From: Gyrodactylus bullatarudis
Lineage: Eukaryota > Platyhelminthes > Monogenea > Gyrodactylidea > Gyrodactylidae
Direction: 5' to 3'
Assembly: GCA_012064415.1 (NCBI GenBank)
Contig: SSNU01000256.1
Coordinates: 300,336 to 364,335 of the forward strand
Length of the DNA stretch: 64,000 nucleotides
Part shown: positions 1 to 13,400 of the stretch, piece after piece
How positions within the stretch are numbered: the first letter of the stretch is position 1
Layout: the number at the start of each line of letters is the position of its first letter
Position numbers and translations under genes: made by a program
Notes under the pieces: generated by a model
The model's input: only the letters and a program-made list of their open reading frames with translations
What the model was told of the DNA's origin: nothing
Database searches by the model: none

Positions 1-1691
1 CTGGAGAACGCAAAGATCTTGGCTGTATCATTCGTCAAACTCGCGGTATACTAATTTAAAGAGAATTGATTTTTTCAAAAAATTAATTTTTTTTTAAACG
101 TTTTTCTAAAAACCTACTTCCCAGGGTCATAGAACTTTTATCGAGAAATCATACCTCTAGAATTCAAATATGCATTCGCTTGTACTCTATATCTGCTGAA
201 GCTACAGAGATAACCTGTTTTTGGATTAAAAAATGATCCATTTATCGATCGATAACTTATGAACCAAAAATAATTGCGTTGAAACAACTGTAGATTCCTA
301 ATCAGCGTATTCACAAATCATAGGATGGACAAAAGATTGAATGCGAGTTATGAAAAAAAATTCTCTGAGACTTTAAGGGTTAAATATATTTTGAACACAC
401 CCGGGGAAAATCCGCTTGATTTGGGAAAAATTAACAACATTAAGTGAAAAGGGATTCATCTCAACATTTTTATTGACTCATCTCACGATTTGAGCTTTTT
501 GTAAAAATAGCAAATTCTCATGTCGACAATGGAAATCGCAAACACATCAACTCTATCTATTTTCTGGAGGGTCTGAATTAATTAAATATATTACATATAA
601 TTCATATGTCTTCTTTTAAGTAAAGTTTTTTAATAATTTTTACTTAAAATCGTCTTGTCATTAGTCCTCTTATTAAAGCATGCCTCAAGAATAAAATCAA
701 TAAAAAATTTCAAACTGAGAGTGTATTTTTTCGACTACTATTTCCTTTATGATAAAATTTTGAATGACACAAAATTCAAAAAAAAACAAATAACTCACAT
801 TGTAGGCCGCGATAATATTTACTGTCATTGTGCTATGGTCGAACTCCCTAAGGAAGGAACCTCTAAATGTACAGTTTTATAATCTAAGTTCTGTTCGTTA
901 GATTTTGTCATGTCAACAACTTACTTTGAAAGGAAAATTTTACTTAATGGAATATTCGCAAAGTTGTCTCTGGTTTTTCTCCACACATTTTCACGTGACC
1001 TCTTAGTTTTTTTTCTCGCCATTATGGCCTAAATAATTTTCCTCTTTCTCTCATCTAGTGCATAATATGAAAATAAAACAAATAGTATTTGTTCATTCTT
1101 GCAGTTATCTTTCCATGTTTAGACCAAGGAAAGTTTAAGTTTAACTTCTAGTCTCTAAATACTATTAATAGTAGTCTATCCAAAATACCCTAGGATTTAT
1201 CAATCTATCATAGTGATTGCTCATAAAGTTCATAATTCCTTTCGTTTGTACACGCCACACAGACACACAGGCAAATTGAAAAACGTCTTGAAAATCTTTT
1301 TTGATATAAATCCTAGTCGATAGGAGAATTTAAACTTAACTCACGTGATTTTCAATAAAATAAAGTACAATAGCTAAAGTTTGAGTTTGAAAAGCAAAAC
1401 AGGGTCTACCTATGAATAATTCGATATCATTTCGTTTAAAGATCTACATCATAAAATCTTGGTTGCAAGAAGACGAGCATGTCAGAGACAGATTAAATTT
1501 CAACAAGCCAAATTCAATTCCAATACGAAATATAAACACACATTTGTGTAGTATCGAAGGTCTTTCCATCGATAATATTATCCTCAGAGTCTTTGACTGC
1601 TGAGGTGCTTGCGACTGAGACTTTGTCTGCAATAACTATCAGAGCTGATCCTTGCGGAATCATATCCTCAAAATAACTCAGTCTATCTGGA
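1..1691 (-). CDS. Partial unidentified gene, three candidate exons, runs off left edge
   Basis: I do not recognise this protein. Three minus-strand segments have codon-like composition, splice sites and matching phases: 1542-1691 (after a pyrimidine-rich acceptor; 150 bases, starts with one base of a split codon, ends phase 2 at a GTGTGT donor), 799-862 (64 bases, one base plus 21 codons, strong GTGAGT donor) and 1-50 (16 codons plus two bases, cut by the window edge). Readable parts are PDRLSYFEDMIPQGSALIVI in the first, FLREFDHSTMTVNIIAAYN in the second and YTASLTNDTAKIFAFS in the third. The pattern of hydrophobic alternation and a possible N-glycosylation site (NDT) would suit an extracellular beta domain, but that is a guess. 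The first exon needs an upstream partner ending in phase 2, which I did not find in 1692-3088. The model rests on phase agreement and coding look only. Confidence 0.42.
120..379. mobile_element. Degenerate TTAA-type (piggyBac-like) miniature element
   Basis: The right end reads GACTTTAAGGG followed by TTAA (380-383), the same terminus as the clearer elements at 30003-30582 and 33121-33294. The internal stretch around 300-379 (ACAAAAGATTGAATGC and following) is shared with 33250-33294. The left boundary is not clear. This is a non-coding relic. Confidence 0.45.
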
Positions 1692-3088
1692 CTAGCAAGA
1701 GAAGACTTAATCATAGTAAGAAATATTTATTCTAGTCTATGAACACTAAGAGTAGATCTCTGCCTTACTGCCCTGTCCTTGGACATTTTATAGTTTATTA
1801 ACGACATCCAATTCAGCTTTCACATATTAAGCATTCACTTGATGCATGGGATTGTGGACAGGCATGTACATTGTAATTTTGCAACCAGGCTACTATTTAC
1901 GTATTACGTAAACAGCTAATCTTTACACATTTAGGTCTAAAATGTCTTCCTCGTAATAAGATTTTATAAGTAATATATTCCAAAGGAACGTCTTAGATGG
2001 TAATGGATTAGCCCATGTCGCTGAATGTTACAGGTTACTAATTAGTAATGGATCCCGCCGTGACTAATACCAAAGAAACTCACAAAGCATTTCAAAATAA
2101 TCCAAGACTAGTATAGTATAGGTATTGCGGATTTATAAAAATTTTCAAAAATAAAATTAAAATTTATAAAAAATGAGAACAATCCAAAGGACTGAATTGT
2201 AAGAATAATATGAATTTTTTTCAATCATTTATATAAGATTCATTAAAAGAATTTTTTACTTCAAACAGTAAAAGGGAGCTTGATTTCAAGAAACCTTCAG
2301 ATTATCATAGCTTCATTCAGATGGCTACATTTTTTTATGGTCCAAGCGTATGAGTATACAAAAGTTTTTAACTGGTGTTTTCTAGTGAGAAGATAGAAAG
2401 GATGAGAAATTCGCCTAATTTCAAAGTAGATTTATTTCACCTTTGATAAAAATTTTGGACTTTGATTTACTCTAGGCTTTCATAGGGGTTGAGTAGGAAA
2501 AGATTTTGCTTTAAATCAAGAAACTAATCTATCTAGAGTCCTTGTTCCAGGTAAAAGCTCAAATAATATTTCATTTCCGTTATGCTCACAAGTGTGTTTA
2601 GGGCTCAGCATTGACAAAATTTTTCTAAACATGTGAATATTCTCTATATGTATATATTTATATATTAAAACATTCAGAAAAATACAATGAGAAAGCTATT
2701 CATATGATTTTGAAAAATATTTCAGATGACATTTATATGGATAAATCATCGGCGTACTTGAAAGTAGAAGTGTGATTATTTTTTGCATAGTTTTTGGTTT
2801 CTACTAAGTGTGGAATAAACAAACTTAAGCAGACCTTAAACTGTTAAATTTTCTGACAAATTAATGAGTATAGAACTCAATGAGTGGAACTACTGAGATT
2901 CTCAAAAGAAACTATCCCAATTGATTAAAACAATTCAAATTTTATTTCGCAGCAGAGTTATTTTTGTTTTGTTGTACAAATTGGTGGCAGTTTACTTTCA
3001 ATCATCTCTCTCAGGGACCAACCTATCTCCCAATGTTGTATGAATTGAAGAATTACGAAGGACTTTCTTGTAAATAATTGTAAAATTA
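1692..3088. other. Intergenic, nothing supported
   Basis: A+T-rich sequence with no exon, repeat or RNA gene that I can support. Short open frames on either strand lack splice sites or protein-like composition. Confidence 0.5.
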
Positions 3089-3657
3089 ATGAAAATTTCA
3101 TTTAAAGTGAAATCCATAATGAACAAAAAGAAAATCGAACATAATTTGGATATGCTAGATTACATTGAGGAGAGACTCAGGAAGGAAAGAGTCATCCTGC
3201 CCGAATCCGTCATGGAACGATTGCATGCAGTCTACTCAAACTTCTTAGATGAGCTCGTTCTCACCCTGAATAGTCATGTTCAAGTTGAGGAGCCACGTAA
3301 GGAGCCAGTTTTGACTCAACAATTTCCACCAAAGCCAACTGGTGAACAAGAAAAAGTCTATAACGAAATTTACGAAAAGTTGACAAACATTGAAAATTGG
3401 CTGGTGAAAAAAGAAGAAACAAAAATTTCATATCTACCGAAATCCGAGGCTATGAGGTGTGTCTCGTTACATTAATGATTCTTTAGAAGAATCTTTAACG
3501 CACGGAATTCTAATAATAATTATTTTTCATTTCAGAAAATTGCAGGATTCCTACCTTTTTGTAAGAATTTTTTTTCATTTCAATCTGAATTAGGTCATCA
3601 ATTTTATTTGAATCATTAATATGAGAAAAAAATATTTTATTATAGGTCCATAAATGA
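3089..3657 (+). CDS. Small three-exon gene, charged helical protein of unknown function
   Basis: Not recognised. Proposed exons are 3089-3456, 3536-3560 and 3646-3657. The introns are 79 and 85 bases with GT-AG ends and the phases match (first intron splits an arginine codon, second is phase 0). The stop is a TGA at 3655-3657, and an AATAAA at 3733-3738 lies about 75 bases downstream. The product is about 134 residues from the ATG at 3089, or 124 from the in-frame ATG at 3119 (MNKKKIEHNLDMLDYIEERL). It is rich in Lys, Glu and Leu, with two amphipathic helical stretches separated by a proline-rich linker (QQFPPKPTGEQ), and has no signal peptide or membrane segment. That look suits a subunit of a coiled-coil complex, but I assign no function. 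If the second intron is retained the frame instead stops near 3593. An acceptor-like site just before 3110 could favour the 3119 start. Confidence 0.6.
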
Positions 3658-3732
3658 TTGATTCGGAGCAATGAAAGTACCACATGAGATCCAAATGTTT
3701 ACTTGAATCGATCAAACATTTTGAATGAAACC

Positions 3733-3738
3733 AATAAA
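3733..3738 (+). terminator. Candidate polyadenylation signal of the small gene
   Basis: AATAAA about 75 bases after the proposed stop codon at 3655-3657. It is supported only by motif and position in an A+T-rich background. Confidence 0.35.
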
Positions 3739-4420
3739 TGATTTTCAAAGAAACTAAAACTTGAATTTAACTTTGGATATTTTGAGAAAGGTACAAGCTT
3801 AATTGAATAACAAGTTGTTTTTTTTTGTTTCTAACAACCACAGTCTATTCAAAGGTTATCCATTGTAACCTTATATGACACTTGAGCCTGTAAATTTCAC
3901 GAATAACAGATTGCAGATAAGTGATTTGGATTGTTCTTGATAATTAGTTAATTTATCTGAATCCATTATAACTTGAGGGTTCGTATGTTAGAATTTTTAT
4001 TACGCTTGAATGAGAATAATATAATATTATTAAAATAATCTCAGATTAGAGAAATCAATAAGTTCTGAAAAAGGTTCAATAAAAGTTGTAATAAGTACTG
4101 TGATATTATCTCGGAAGATTTTTCCATTCATCAGATTATTCATGACCTTTGATCCTTGAAAATTTCACAAATGGAATTAATTATTGTTATCGGCATGGTT
4201 GTGGTTTAAAAAATATGAATTTTAGCTGGAGTGAATTCTCAAAGTCATAATTAAACATCTTATTATTACTAAACATCAATTAGATTTTCAGAACTAAAAT
4301 TCTATGAAAATTATGATAATTTTTGGATTCAAATTTAAAAATACGCCACAATTTTGTTGAAACCAATAAGTGATTTCAGTAATCAGGGTTTTGTTTAAAT
4401 ACACAAACAATTATCTTCAG
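3739..4420. other. Intergenic / EHD 5' leader intron
   Basis: No coding sequence seen. It ends in a good acceptor (TTATCTTCAG, 4411-4420), so at least its right part is probably an intron in the 5' untranslated region of the EHD gene. The EHD promoter and first non-coding exon must lie upstream, but I could not place them. Confidence 0.4.
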
Positions 4421-7400
4421 GCTTTATGCTACAATTTTAACGATTTCAAATGGTAAAGTTGTTTGCTAGCTCCTCTAAAACCACACAAAACGAAACATAT
4501 AAGAATGTGGTTCAAGAGTTATGGGAACTGTACGAAAAAAAGCTTCTTCCTCTAGAAAAAGCTTATAAATTCCATGATTTTCATTCTCCACCTTTGGAAT
4601 ATGCTGATTTCGACTCAAAGCCCATGGTTCTTTTAATCGGTCAATACTCTACCGGTAAAACAACCTTCATCAATTATCTGCTCAATGAAAAGTTTCCAGG
4701 AATGCACATTGGTCCTGAGCCAACCACAGACAGATTTATGGCAATCATGCATGATGAAAGACAGGGTGTTATACCAGGAAATGCACTCGTTGTCGACTCT
4801 AAGAAACAATATCGTCCTCTTGCAAAGTTTGGAAATGCATTCTTGAACAGATTCCAATGCTCTCATCTACCAAACAGTGTCCTTGAAAGTGTCACAATGA
4901 TCGATACACCAGGTATCCTTAGTGGTGAGAAACAACGCCTTGATCGTGGCTATGATTTTGCTGGAGTTATCGAATGGTTCGCTGAACGTGTAGATCGTAT
5001 AGTTCTCTTATTTGATGCTCATAAATTGGACATTTCGGATGAATTCAAACGTGTCATAGAAGTCTTGAAGGTAACTCATTTCTTGTCATATCCTAAACAG
5101 GCATTAATTTCCTCTTGGTTAATTCATAAATTTTTCATTCGAATCATGTTAATAACCTTATGAATCTTCTCATCATTAACAACAACCTATTTTATATATA
5201 CATTGTTCATATTATCATTTTCATACTGCTTTCTTGAAGGAAAAGGTTAGTCTCTTGCATCCTCATGCTAATCAAGTGACGTTAAACCACAAAAATACCC
5301 ATTATTTTAGGCTTATCATTGTATTACCTGAATAATTGAGCAAAAACACATCATTGCATGCATGCTGACATGTCTAAAGTATGCCAAAGTCTAAAGATTT
5401 ATTCGACATCTCCTCTCTTACCCCCCATCATTATATTCATGGCGATAATAATTTATCGTATTGAAGCAAAAATGTTGAATGACTCTTGCAAGATGATTTT
5501 TGTTCCAATTACCTCAAGTCAATACAATGAAATTTGTTTCTTTTTTTACTCATTTAAGACAGTTTGTGTGCATATTGGATAAATTCATCCTCTTTCAATT
5601 GTGACAACAGTCTCCCCTTTTGTATATAGAGATTCATCATCATTTGAAATTACAAACTTATATTCACTTGATAATTTATTGGCCAATTGAGTAACTGATA
5701 ACTATAATTTTCCCATCCATGTATACAAAATGTATTTTTATTATTATTTCAACGTCAATACTAAATTTTTTTTATAATTTTATCTCCCAAGAGTGCCCTT
5801 CTATATAATAATACTGTACATATATAAACAAATTTAAGAAAAATAAATATTTAATTTGCCCTGGGTAACTTTATAAATCCTTCTTAGGGGAACGAAGAAA
5901 AGATTCGCATTGTCCTCAATAAGGCAGACATGGTCGATTCGCAACAATTGATGAGAGTGTATGGCGCTTTAATGTGGAGTCTTGGCAAGATCCTCTACAC
6001 CCCGGAAGTGGCACGTGTCTACATTGGTACCTTTTGGGATAGACCCCTTCAATACGATACCAATAGGAGATTATTCGAATTAGAGGAAAATGATCTATTT
6101 CAAGATCTTCGCCTTCTTCCCTGTAATGCAGCCCTGAGAAAGTTGAATGATCTCATTCGCAGAGCTCGCCTCGCTAAGGTTAGTTATTCTTTTATGATTA
6201 TTAGAGAAAGACAAATATTTTTTTACCCGAACAATTTCTATCTAGTACTTCCAATAGATTCTTTAAGCTCCGTAATCGTAGTTTTCAAAAACTAAAATAA
6301 ATTGTTAATTTTTCCTAAATTGACCGGATATTTTCAGGATGTATTCAGAATATATTTAATATTAATTTGACGAGAAAAATTTTTAAAAATCATTTCTCTT
6401 AATAAATTTCATTGAAAATGGTGACGCGAATTTGAAAATTTGACTTCTTCAATTGAAATTATGCATATCTAAATAAAATTTAAAACATAAGGTTTAATAG
6501 GATTTTTTTCATCTTGTCTTATTTTCTATCAAATGAAAGCATAAACTCGAAAAGTTAAAAATTATCTCTCACCCTAATGATTATGATATATATATTTATC
6601 AAATGTCAAAAATTTCTCTCTTCAATCAAGTTAACATTTTAAACTCTGCTAATATAAATGAAGATTTCACCATTTGGATCTCGAGAATACTTTTTCATTT
6701 TTTGTAGCAAATTTGAAAAGTAATTGGGAAGAAACTTTGAATCAAAAAAATCATACAAAATCAAATTATTTTCGATCCAAAATACCGCCACATGAAGGAA
6801 TATCAGTCTTGATTACTATGTCATTTTTCATTCATTCAAATCATTCAGATAATTATGTAGTAAAAGCGATTAAGAAATTGATTCGTTCATTTCTCTCTTA
6901 GATCGATTGTTTGCTATTCTGTAATGATAATAATACACTTGGATCTCTGTCCGGAAACATTCATTAAGTTGCACTCTCAAGTCTGGTCTTTTTTCTCTCT
7001 TAATGAACCGTTCTTCTTTTCATATACACAGAGTGTGCCTTTGCTTATAATCCAACTCATTTAGATAAACTTTTCTCTAATTTCATAGACATTCTGATTG
7101 GGAATCTCATCATAAGTCTTGCACTGAATCCGTGGATATTTTCAATTTTCAGCAATCTTCTTTGAAAATGTCAAAAGAGTCTGTTCAGTATCAGATTCAA
7201 GGTCATTTAAACTTTTGACTCTGATGATTTTTAGTGCCTAAAACAAAGTCTCCTTTCAAAAGCTATATAATAACTCTTGAATTGAAAAAAATCATTCGAT
7301 CAAAACTATTGTTGTTCTGATCTTTTCAAAAAACGATTAGACTTTTCTCTCTTCTTCGCTAGTCACAAGTGTCATGTGAAAAAACCTGATCTTTTCTTTT

Positions 7401-10400
7401 GCGAACATTCTAATTTAGAAGCCTGTATGTAATGTAATTGCTTTTAAAAAGATTTCACTTATTAATACAATGACTCATTGGGATATTTATTGAAGAGCTG
7501 TCAAATTATGCCTTTTAGATCCTCTTTTCAATCTTTCAATTGTGCTCTCTCCTAATCCGATCAAGGAGAAAAAGAGAAGATTAAAATTTCGAATTTATTC
7601 TTCTATTCATCCATATATTATCATACTTTTATGATATATGCTTATTCACTCTGGTAATGCATCTTGATTGAGAGAAATCAACTACATTTTAGTTTTTGTT
7701 TATTATCTTTTGATAGTTTTGAATAAATTCTTCTTGAGGTAAAGCCTGTTTATAATTCCTTTTTGTGTCTATGTATATATATATCTATAGATATCAAATG
7801 ACTCATTTCAAATAAATTATGTATATTCGTTTGTCTTTTTAGCATATATAAAGCTAGTAATTTTTCTCTGATAAGTGCTAATTAATTTCCTGTTCTTTCG
7901 ATGGAGAATTTACATTCATTGTCAACAATTTAAAACCATTGGGTTAATTGCAACGAATTCGAAATTTTATTATAGACAAATAAATTTGCGTGTGATCGAG
8001 GCATGTCTAGATTCCACTTTGTTTATCATTCCGAAATGAAGACAAGCCTAGTCTATTTTCATCAAACTAATGGAATTTATTTCCGAATTAAACGATGGTT
8101 TTTTTCTTTAGTTGATGTCATACAATTTCCTCACAGACATTTTTGCACAAATACATTCGATTGACCTTTTGAAATAATAATGTAGAGATAAACACATCAT
8201 GTTTTTATTGATAACATGGAATAATCATTAGTTGTAAACTTCGAAAAAAAAATTACAGTAGTTTTTTTGTTTCTAATGAAATAATTCTATTCTATAGGTT
8301 CATTCTTATATAATATCTACGCTCAAGAGTGAAATGCCGTCTCTTATTGGAAAGGAGGCCAAGAAACGCGAGTTAATCATGCGCTTGCCCAAGATTTACG
8401 AACAAATCTCCACAACCCATCAAATTAGCTTGGGTGACTTCCCAAAGATCGAGAGAATGCAGGAAATTCTCCAGTCACAGGACTTTAGCAACTTTCAAAC
8501 GCTCAATCAGCGTCTCCTCAAGGTTGTCGATGACATGCTCAGCAATGATATTGCCAATCTTATGCAATTAATTCCAAAAGTAAGCTAATCCCATCTCTGA
8601 ATAGAAAGGAAAAACGAGTAGCTCTCCCGTGAGGATAAACTTGTTTGAAACTTAAACTGTCTGTCTGGATATTTTAATTTATTGCCCACATTTTGTTTTA
8701 TGAACAGAATGGCACCATAACATTGAATAGCCCACTCTGATCTAGACACAATGCAAATTCTCTGGAATCATCCATTTTTCAGTTCAAATTATTATTATTC
8801 AAAATTACCTTTTTCAATTTAAAGGAACAGCTTAGTGGTGAATCTATTTATGAGCCAATTTCCAAGGGCGGTGCATTCGATTCGAGTGATACTCCATTCG
8901 GTTTTAGTGCTGGCGAGGGAGTTAACCGTGGCAAATACGACTCTGGCTGGGTTGTCGACAAGGACCGCGAAGAGGCAGACAAGGTGAGTTGTTTCTGTCA
9001 AGATACGCCCATTTGTTTTTATAAAGTACTTTTTGATAGCTACTTTCGATTGTCTATAAAAACGAATTGATATTAATGAAAAATACGTAACAATTGATGT
9101 TTAATGTACAAACCATTTATTTTTTCACTGGACACTGTCCGTACGTTTGGTCTTTATTTTATGTACCACAGTGTATCTGAACTTTTTCACTTGCGAATCC
9201 ATCATTTTACTTTATGTTCTCTTTCTAGTTCAGTACAATAATAATCATTCAGACTTTTTTTTTTCTTCTTTGATCTAAAAATGTTGAAAAATTACACTCA
9301 TAACCAGAGCCTTAAAAACGACTATTTTTACTAAATTGCACAGGAAGTTGTATGGCTTTAAAAATGATAATAAATGGTTCTAAAGTTGCATAGTACCCAG
9401 GGTTCCGAAGTTATAACCTGCTAAAATTAACTATTTTTATACTACTTTTTATTCTTATACTATTTCAACTTTTAAATAACTATTTTTAGCAACTTAAATT
9501 CCAATGCCGTGTTTAGTTATAATCCCTAATTCTGATTGGTCCTTGAAATCTTGGCCGATCAGATTATGCTAAATTAATCGATACAATCGAAAATTGAGCG
9601 TGGTGAATCATTTTTCGATTATCTTATCAAAAAAGCTGAAAAGTTCAAAAAGCAATACCCTCATGAATTCACTGTAATATGCGATCGCATGTATCACCTT
9701 GTAGAAATTTCAAAACCGATGAAGATTTTTAATAAAAAATTTCAATAAAATGATTAATTAATAATTTTCAAATCCCATTACTTTTGAGTAGATCATATAA
9801 TATACTAAAAATAGTCGTTTATTCTATCGTTTATATACTATTTTGCGATTTTTAAGCTACTATTTTTGAGGCTCTGCTCATAACCAATCATATTATGAAC
9901 CTTTTTTTTGAGACTCCTTTAATCCTTTGAGGCCCGAGGATTCCTGTAGATCCAATAGCTAAAATTTACACACTATTGAATAGCTTTTTTATCAGTCTTT
10001 CTGAAAAAGGTTGGACTAAATTTAACTTGTTTAAAAATTCCTAAAATTTCTTCGATATCCGCATCAACTCTCTGAATAATGAGGTCATCTTTTTAAATAA
10101 AGAAATAATTTTACTACATTACCATTACTATGTATACTTGGGGGCTCATAAAAGAGAGGATGAGATGGAAGCCATTGCTTACACTTTTGGAAATTTTGAA
10201 TTAACATTATCTTTAGCATAATTATTGCAATTTTCAAGAATAACTGTACTATTATCAATGATAAATATCTCCTCTATCTGACCTCTAAATACACACACAC
10301 ACATATATTTTTATTATATTTTGTACTATTATCATCATCATCATCATATGTATGCATGATGTAATATGAATGCCTTTTCTTTGGATAGATGAACAATCAT

Positions 10401-13400
10401 TGAAAGGTTCAAAATAACAAGGCGGTGGTATTATCATTGCAACAAGACTTGAATTCTAATAATAATTATTATTATAAAGATACAACATGTATAAAATTTT
10501 ATCAATCTGGTTAATCTAAAAAGGTTATGATCCTATATAATATAATCCAACTACTACTTTTGCAAAAAGTACAACCACGAATTAATGATGAGGCAAATGA
10601 TTTATGCATCATAGTCATCTAAACAACAAATGGAAAACTATTCCATCTCATTTCAACAAGATGGATTAATGTGTGTGTGTTGGCATCCCGATAATGATTT
10701 ATAAACTGTCAGGAAATGAAATAATAGTCCTAAAAAGGCATCACACATTCTAGAGTGGGATGGAGTTTTTTTTCTCCAAAAAACTCACGAGAATAGAGAT
10801 AACGACTTGCATAAAGAATTTTAAGAGAAAGAATCGGTAGTCGCAACGATGAGGACCATTTCTCCGGGCGGACATCATGGACTAATGAATTCCATTTTAC
10901 TGACTTGGTTGTAAGAATTCATTGAAAATTTCAAGACTTTTAAACATGAGCACCAAAACCAGAGAAAAAATTCACATTCCGCTGTAGAAATTCCTCAAAA
11001 AACTTATTATTATTGGGTTAAATTTTGTAATTTAGATCCTTTATCTGACATTAATGGCCAAATTCGTTTCTTCTATCCATTACTCTATCGTCTAATTTGG
11101 TCATTTCATCGTGAGATTTGATATTAGTGTTTCTGAGTTTCTCTCTTCAATTCTTGGCTACATACCACATTGTTTATTTGTACAAAACCTATCCCTTGAA
11201 CTATACAAATGCACTCTAGGCATGAACCTGAACCCGACTCAAACAAATTTACGCATGATTCCGGTAGAAGTTAATATGAGAATTCAAATTTTTGTTCACA
11301 CCAACATGAAGAAGATTCGACAAAAGAGGGTAGAGAAAAAGAAAATCATACAAATCTCTCTATCACACACACAATGCGCGTGTAGAAATATGAATTTTAG
11401 TTTAACCTTTTTCGATTTCTATCTTTCAAACTACACGTGTATTAGCAAATTTTACTCCACATTACGATTACTACTATTGTTAACCACCAATACAACGACC
11501 TCTGTTGGTAAAGTACACAGAGAGAACAGAAACTTTTAGAGTACACACAGAAATCTTACAGGTTGTACATGCAAATAATAACCAAATCCATATGAATTTT
11601 TCTTCTTCAAACTTGTTTCCTCCCTCTTAATCCTTTTAAATCCACTACTGTTTACCTACAAATCTAGGCAAGCATTTGTGAAGGAGGATTTTAGCGCGAA
11701 AATTTCATTTGATTCTACCCTGTATCTTCTACCAACCAAGTGTAAACACACATACACTAATAATCCCTCTTAATTCTAATTCTAATTAGTTTTCAATTCA
11801 ATTTTGATCAAACCGAGAACTAATAATAGTAAATGATTCAGTATAGAAGATGAATGTGATGAATATTGATTTTATTTCTAAAATTAACAGATTTTTTCCA
11901 TAAGCCAAAAACATATTTCATCTCCCTACTTCTGGAGAAATGACTCATAAATGAATAAGAAAATAAAAAGTACAGAGTTGATCCAAGTTTTGAATTTCTA
12001 AAGAATGAAATCTGATTGGTTCCTCTTGCTCTAAAGATTCATATGATGAGGTTCAAATTCGAACCAGTAATGAAACTCCAATTTAAACAACCTTTTTACT
12101 TTTTCAAAACTGAAATAAATTCAAACAAATTTGCTACCATTAGAAAGATAATTAATCACTATTTTTGTCTGAACTTGTTAGATTGAAAAGCATCAATATT
12201 TCTGAGTATTTTGGTAGATTGTGTTTGATTGGGAACTGTGCGATCAGAAAACTTTCAAAATGCATGAATAATTTTTCGGAGATTCTCAAATAAAAATATC
12301 CGATATTTTGTAGATTCATATCTACACACCTCGGAAAAGGGATCAGAATTTTTTTTTTCAGCAGAAGAACTTTGATCTTCTAGGTCATCTCCTTTTTCAG
12401 TCCTTATCTTGAACCGTCTGATAATCACCATTTCAAAACTCTAGAATCTTTTAAAAAATACCAGATAAAATGATTAGTTTCGTCTTCTTTACGAGTATTG
12501 TCCTAATTTATAGCGAAGCTATTTCAATTCATCTTTCTCAAGTTTTTTGCAATAAAATAATTTTTTGTATTCATCAAAAGTACAAGGACTGTATCTAGAG
12601 GTTTGATATACTGTTTATTTACAATAGAATCCATCCAAATTTTGTCTATCCTTGATAGTTTTGATAAAGGAACACACACTCAAGATAAAACAATGTCATA
12701 AAGTTTATCTATAATAATCACTTGTATAGACTGGACAAGGTAATCTTATCTCATACTTTTCCAATGTCATTCATTGTAGAGGTTTCCAATTTCTGGACTG
12801 GAGAGAGATAACACCATCATTATAAATTTATTAACCCGATCAAATTGGTATTTTCTCAATTGGATAGAATCAAGCCAAAAGATTTGTCTCTTCACCGAGT
12901 GACCTATGTTGTAAAACGATGCACTTTTAAAATAATTATTCGCGAGGTTAAATAAATTTCAAATTCTGTTTTTTTATCATTTAAAGTCACGTGTCATCGT
13001 TTCCGAATACTAAACTATCAGAACTGATCTACGTGATTAATTTTCTTCCTGTAGGTGACTGGGCTAATTTTTCAATGCACCGATGAAATTTTATCTTATA
13101 ACAAAGAAAACAAGTGTTAATATCGATAAACTACCAGATGTTGTGCTCTAATTTATTTATTGATTCTTTTCTTTCTTTTCAACCTAGACTTTTCCAACTC
13201 TTAGTCCATTGGATGGCAAGATTAGTGGAAACAGTGCTCGTGACTACATGATAAAGTCACGACTTCCAAATGCTGCCCTTCGCAAAATCTGGATGTTGGC
13301 CGATGTTGACCAGGATGGTTGTCTGGATGAAGATGAATTCGCTCTAACTTGTTATCTCATCAAGTTGAAGTTGAATGGTGAAGAACTGCCTGGCACCTTG

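Larger units (their letters stand above)
8984..13187 (+). other. EHD intron 4
   Basis: 4.2-kb intron holding a non-autonomous hAT element (9305-9876) and simple repeats near 10.3 kb. An open frame of 142 codons at 11111-11539 has no recognisable domain and looks random (low-complexity Asn/Thr/Leu), so I do not call it. Confidence 0.7.

Noticed and set aside
11111..11539. 142-codon open frame in EHD intron 4
   Set aside because: Low-complexity composition, no domain, no splice or start context; long open frames arise by chance and this one sits inside an intron of a gene on the same strand.
12455..12510. Hammerhead-like GTTTCGTC motif in EHD intron 4
   Set aside because: Only the GAAA-side octamer is present; there is no CUGANGA and no flanking SINE sequence.
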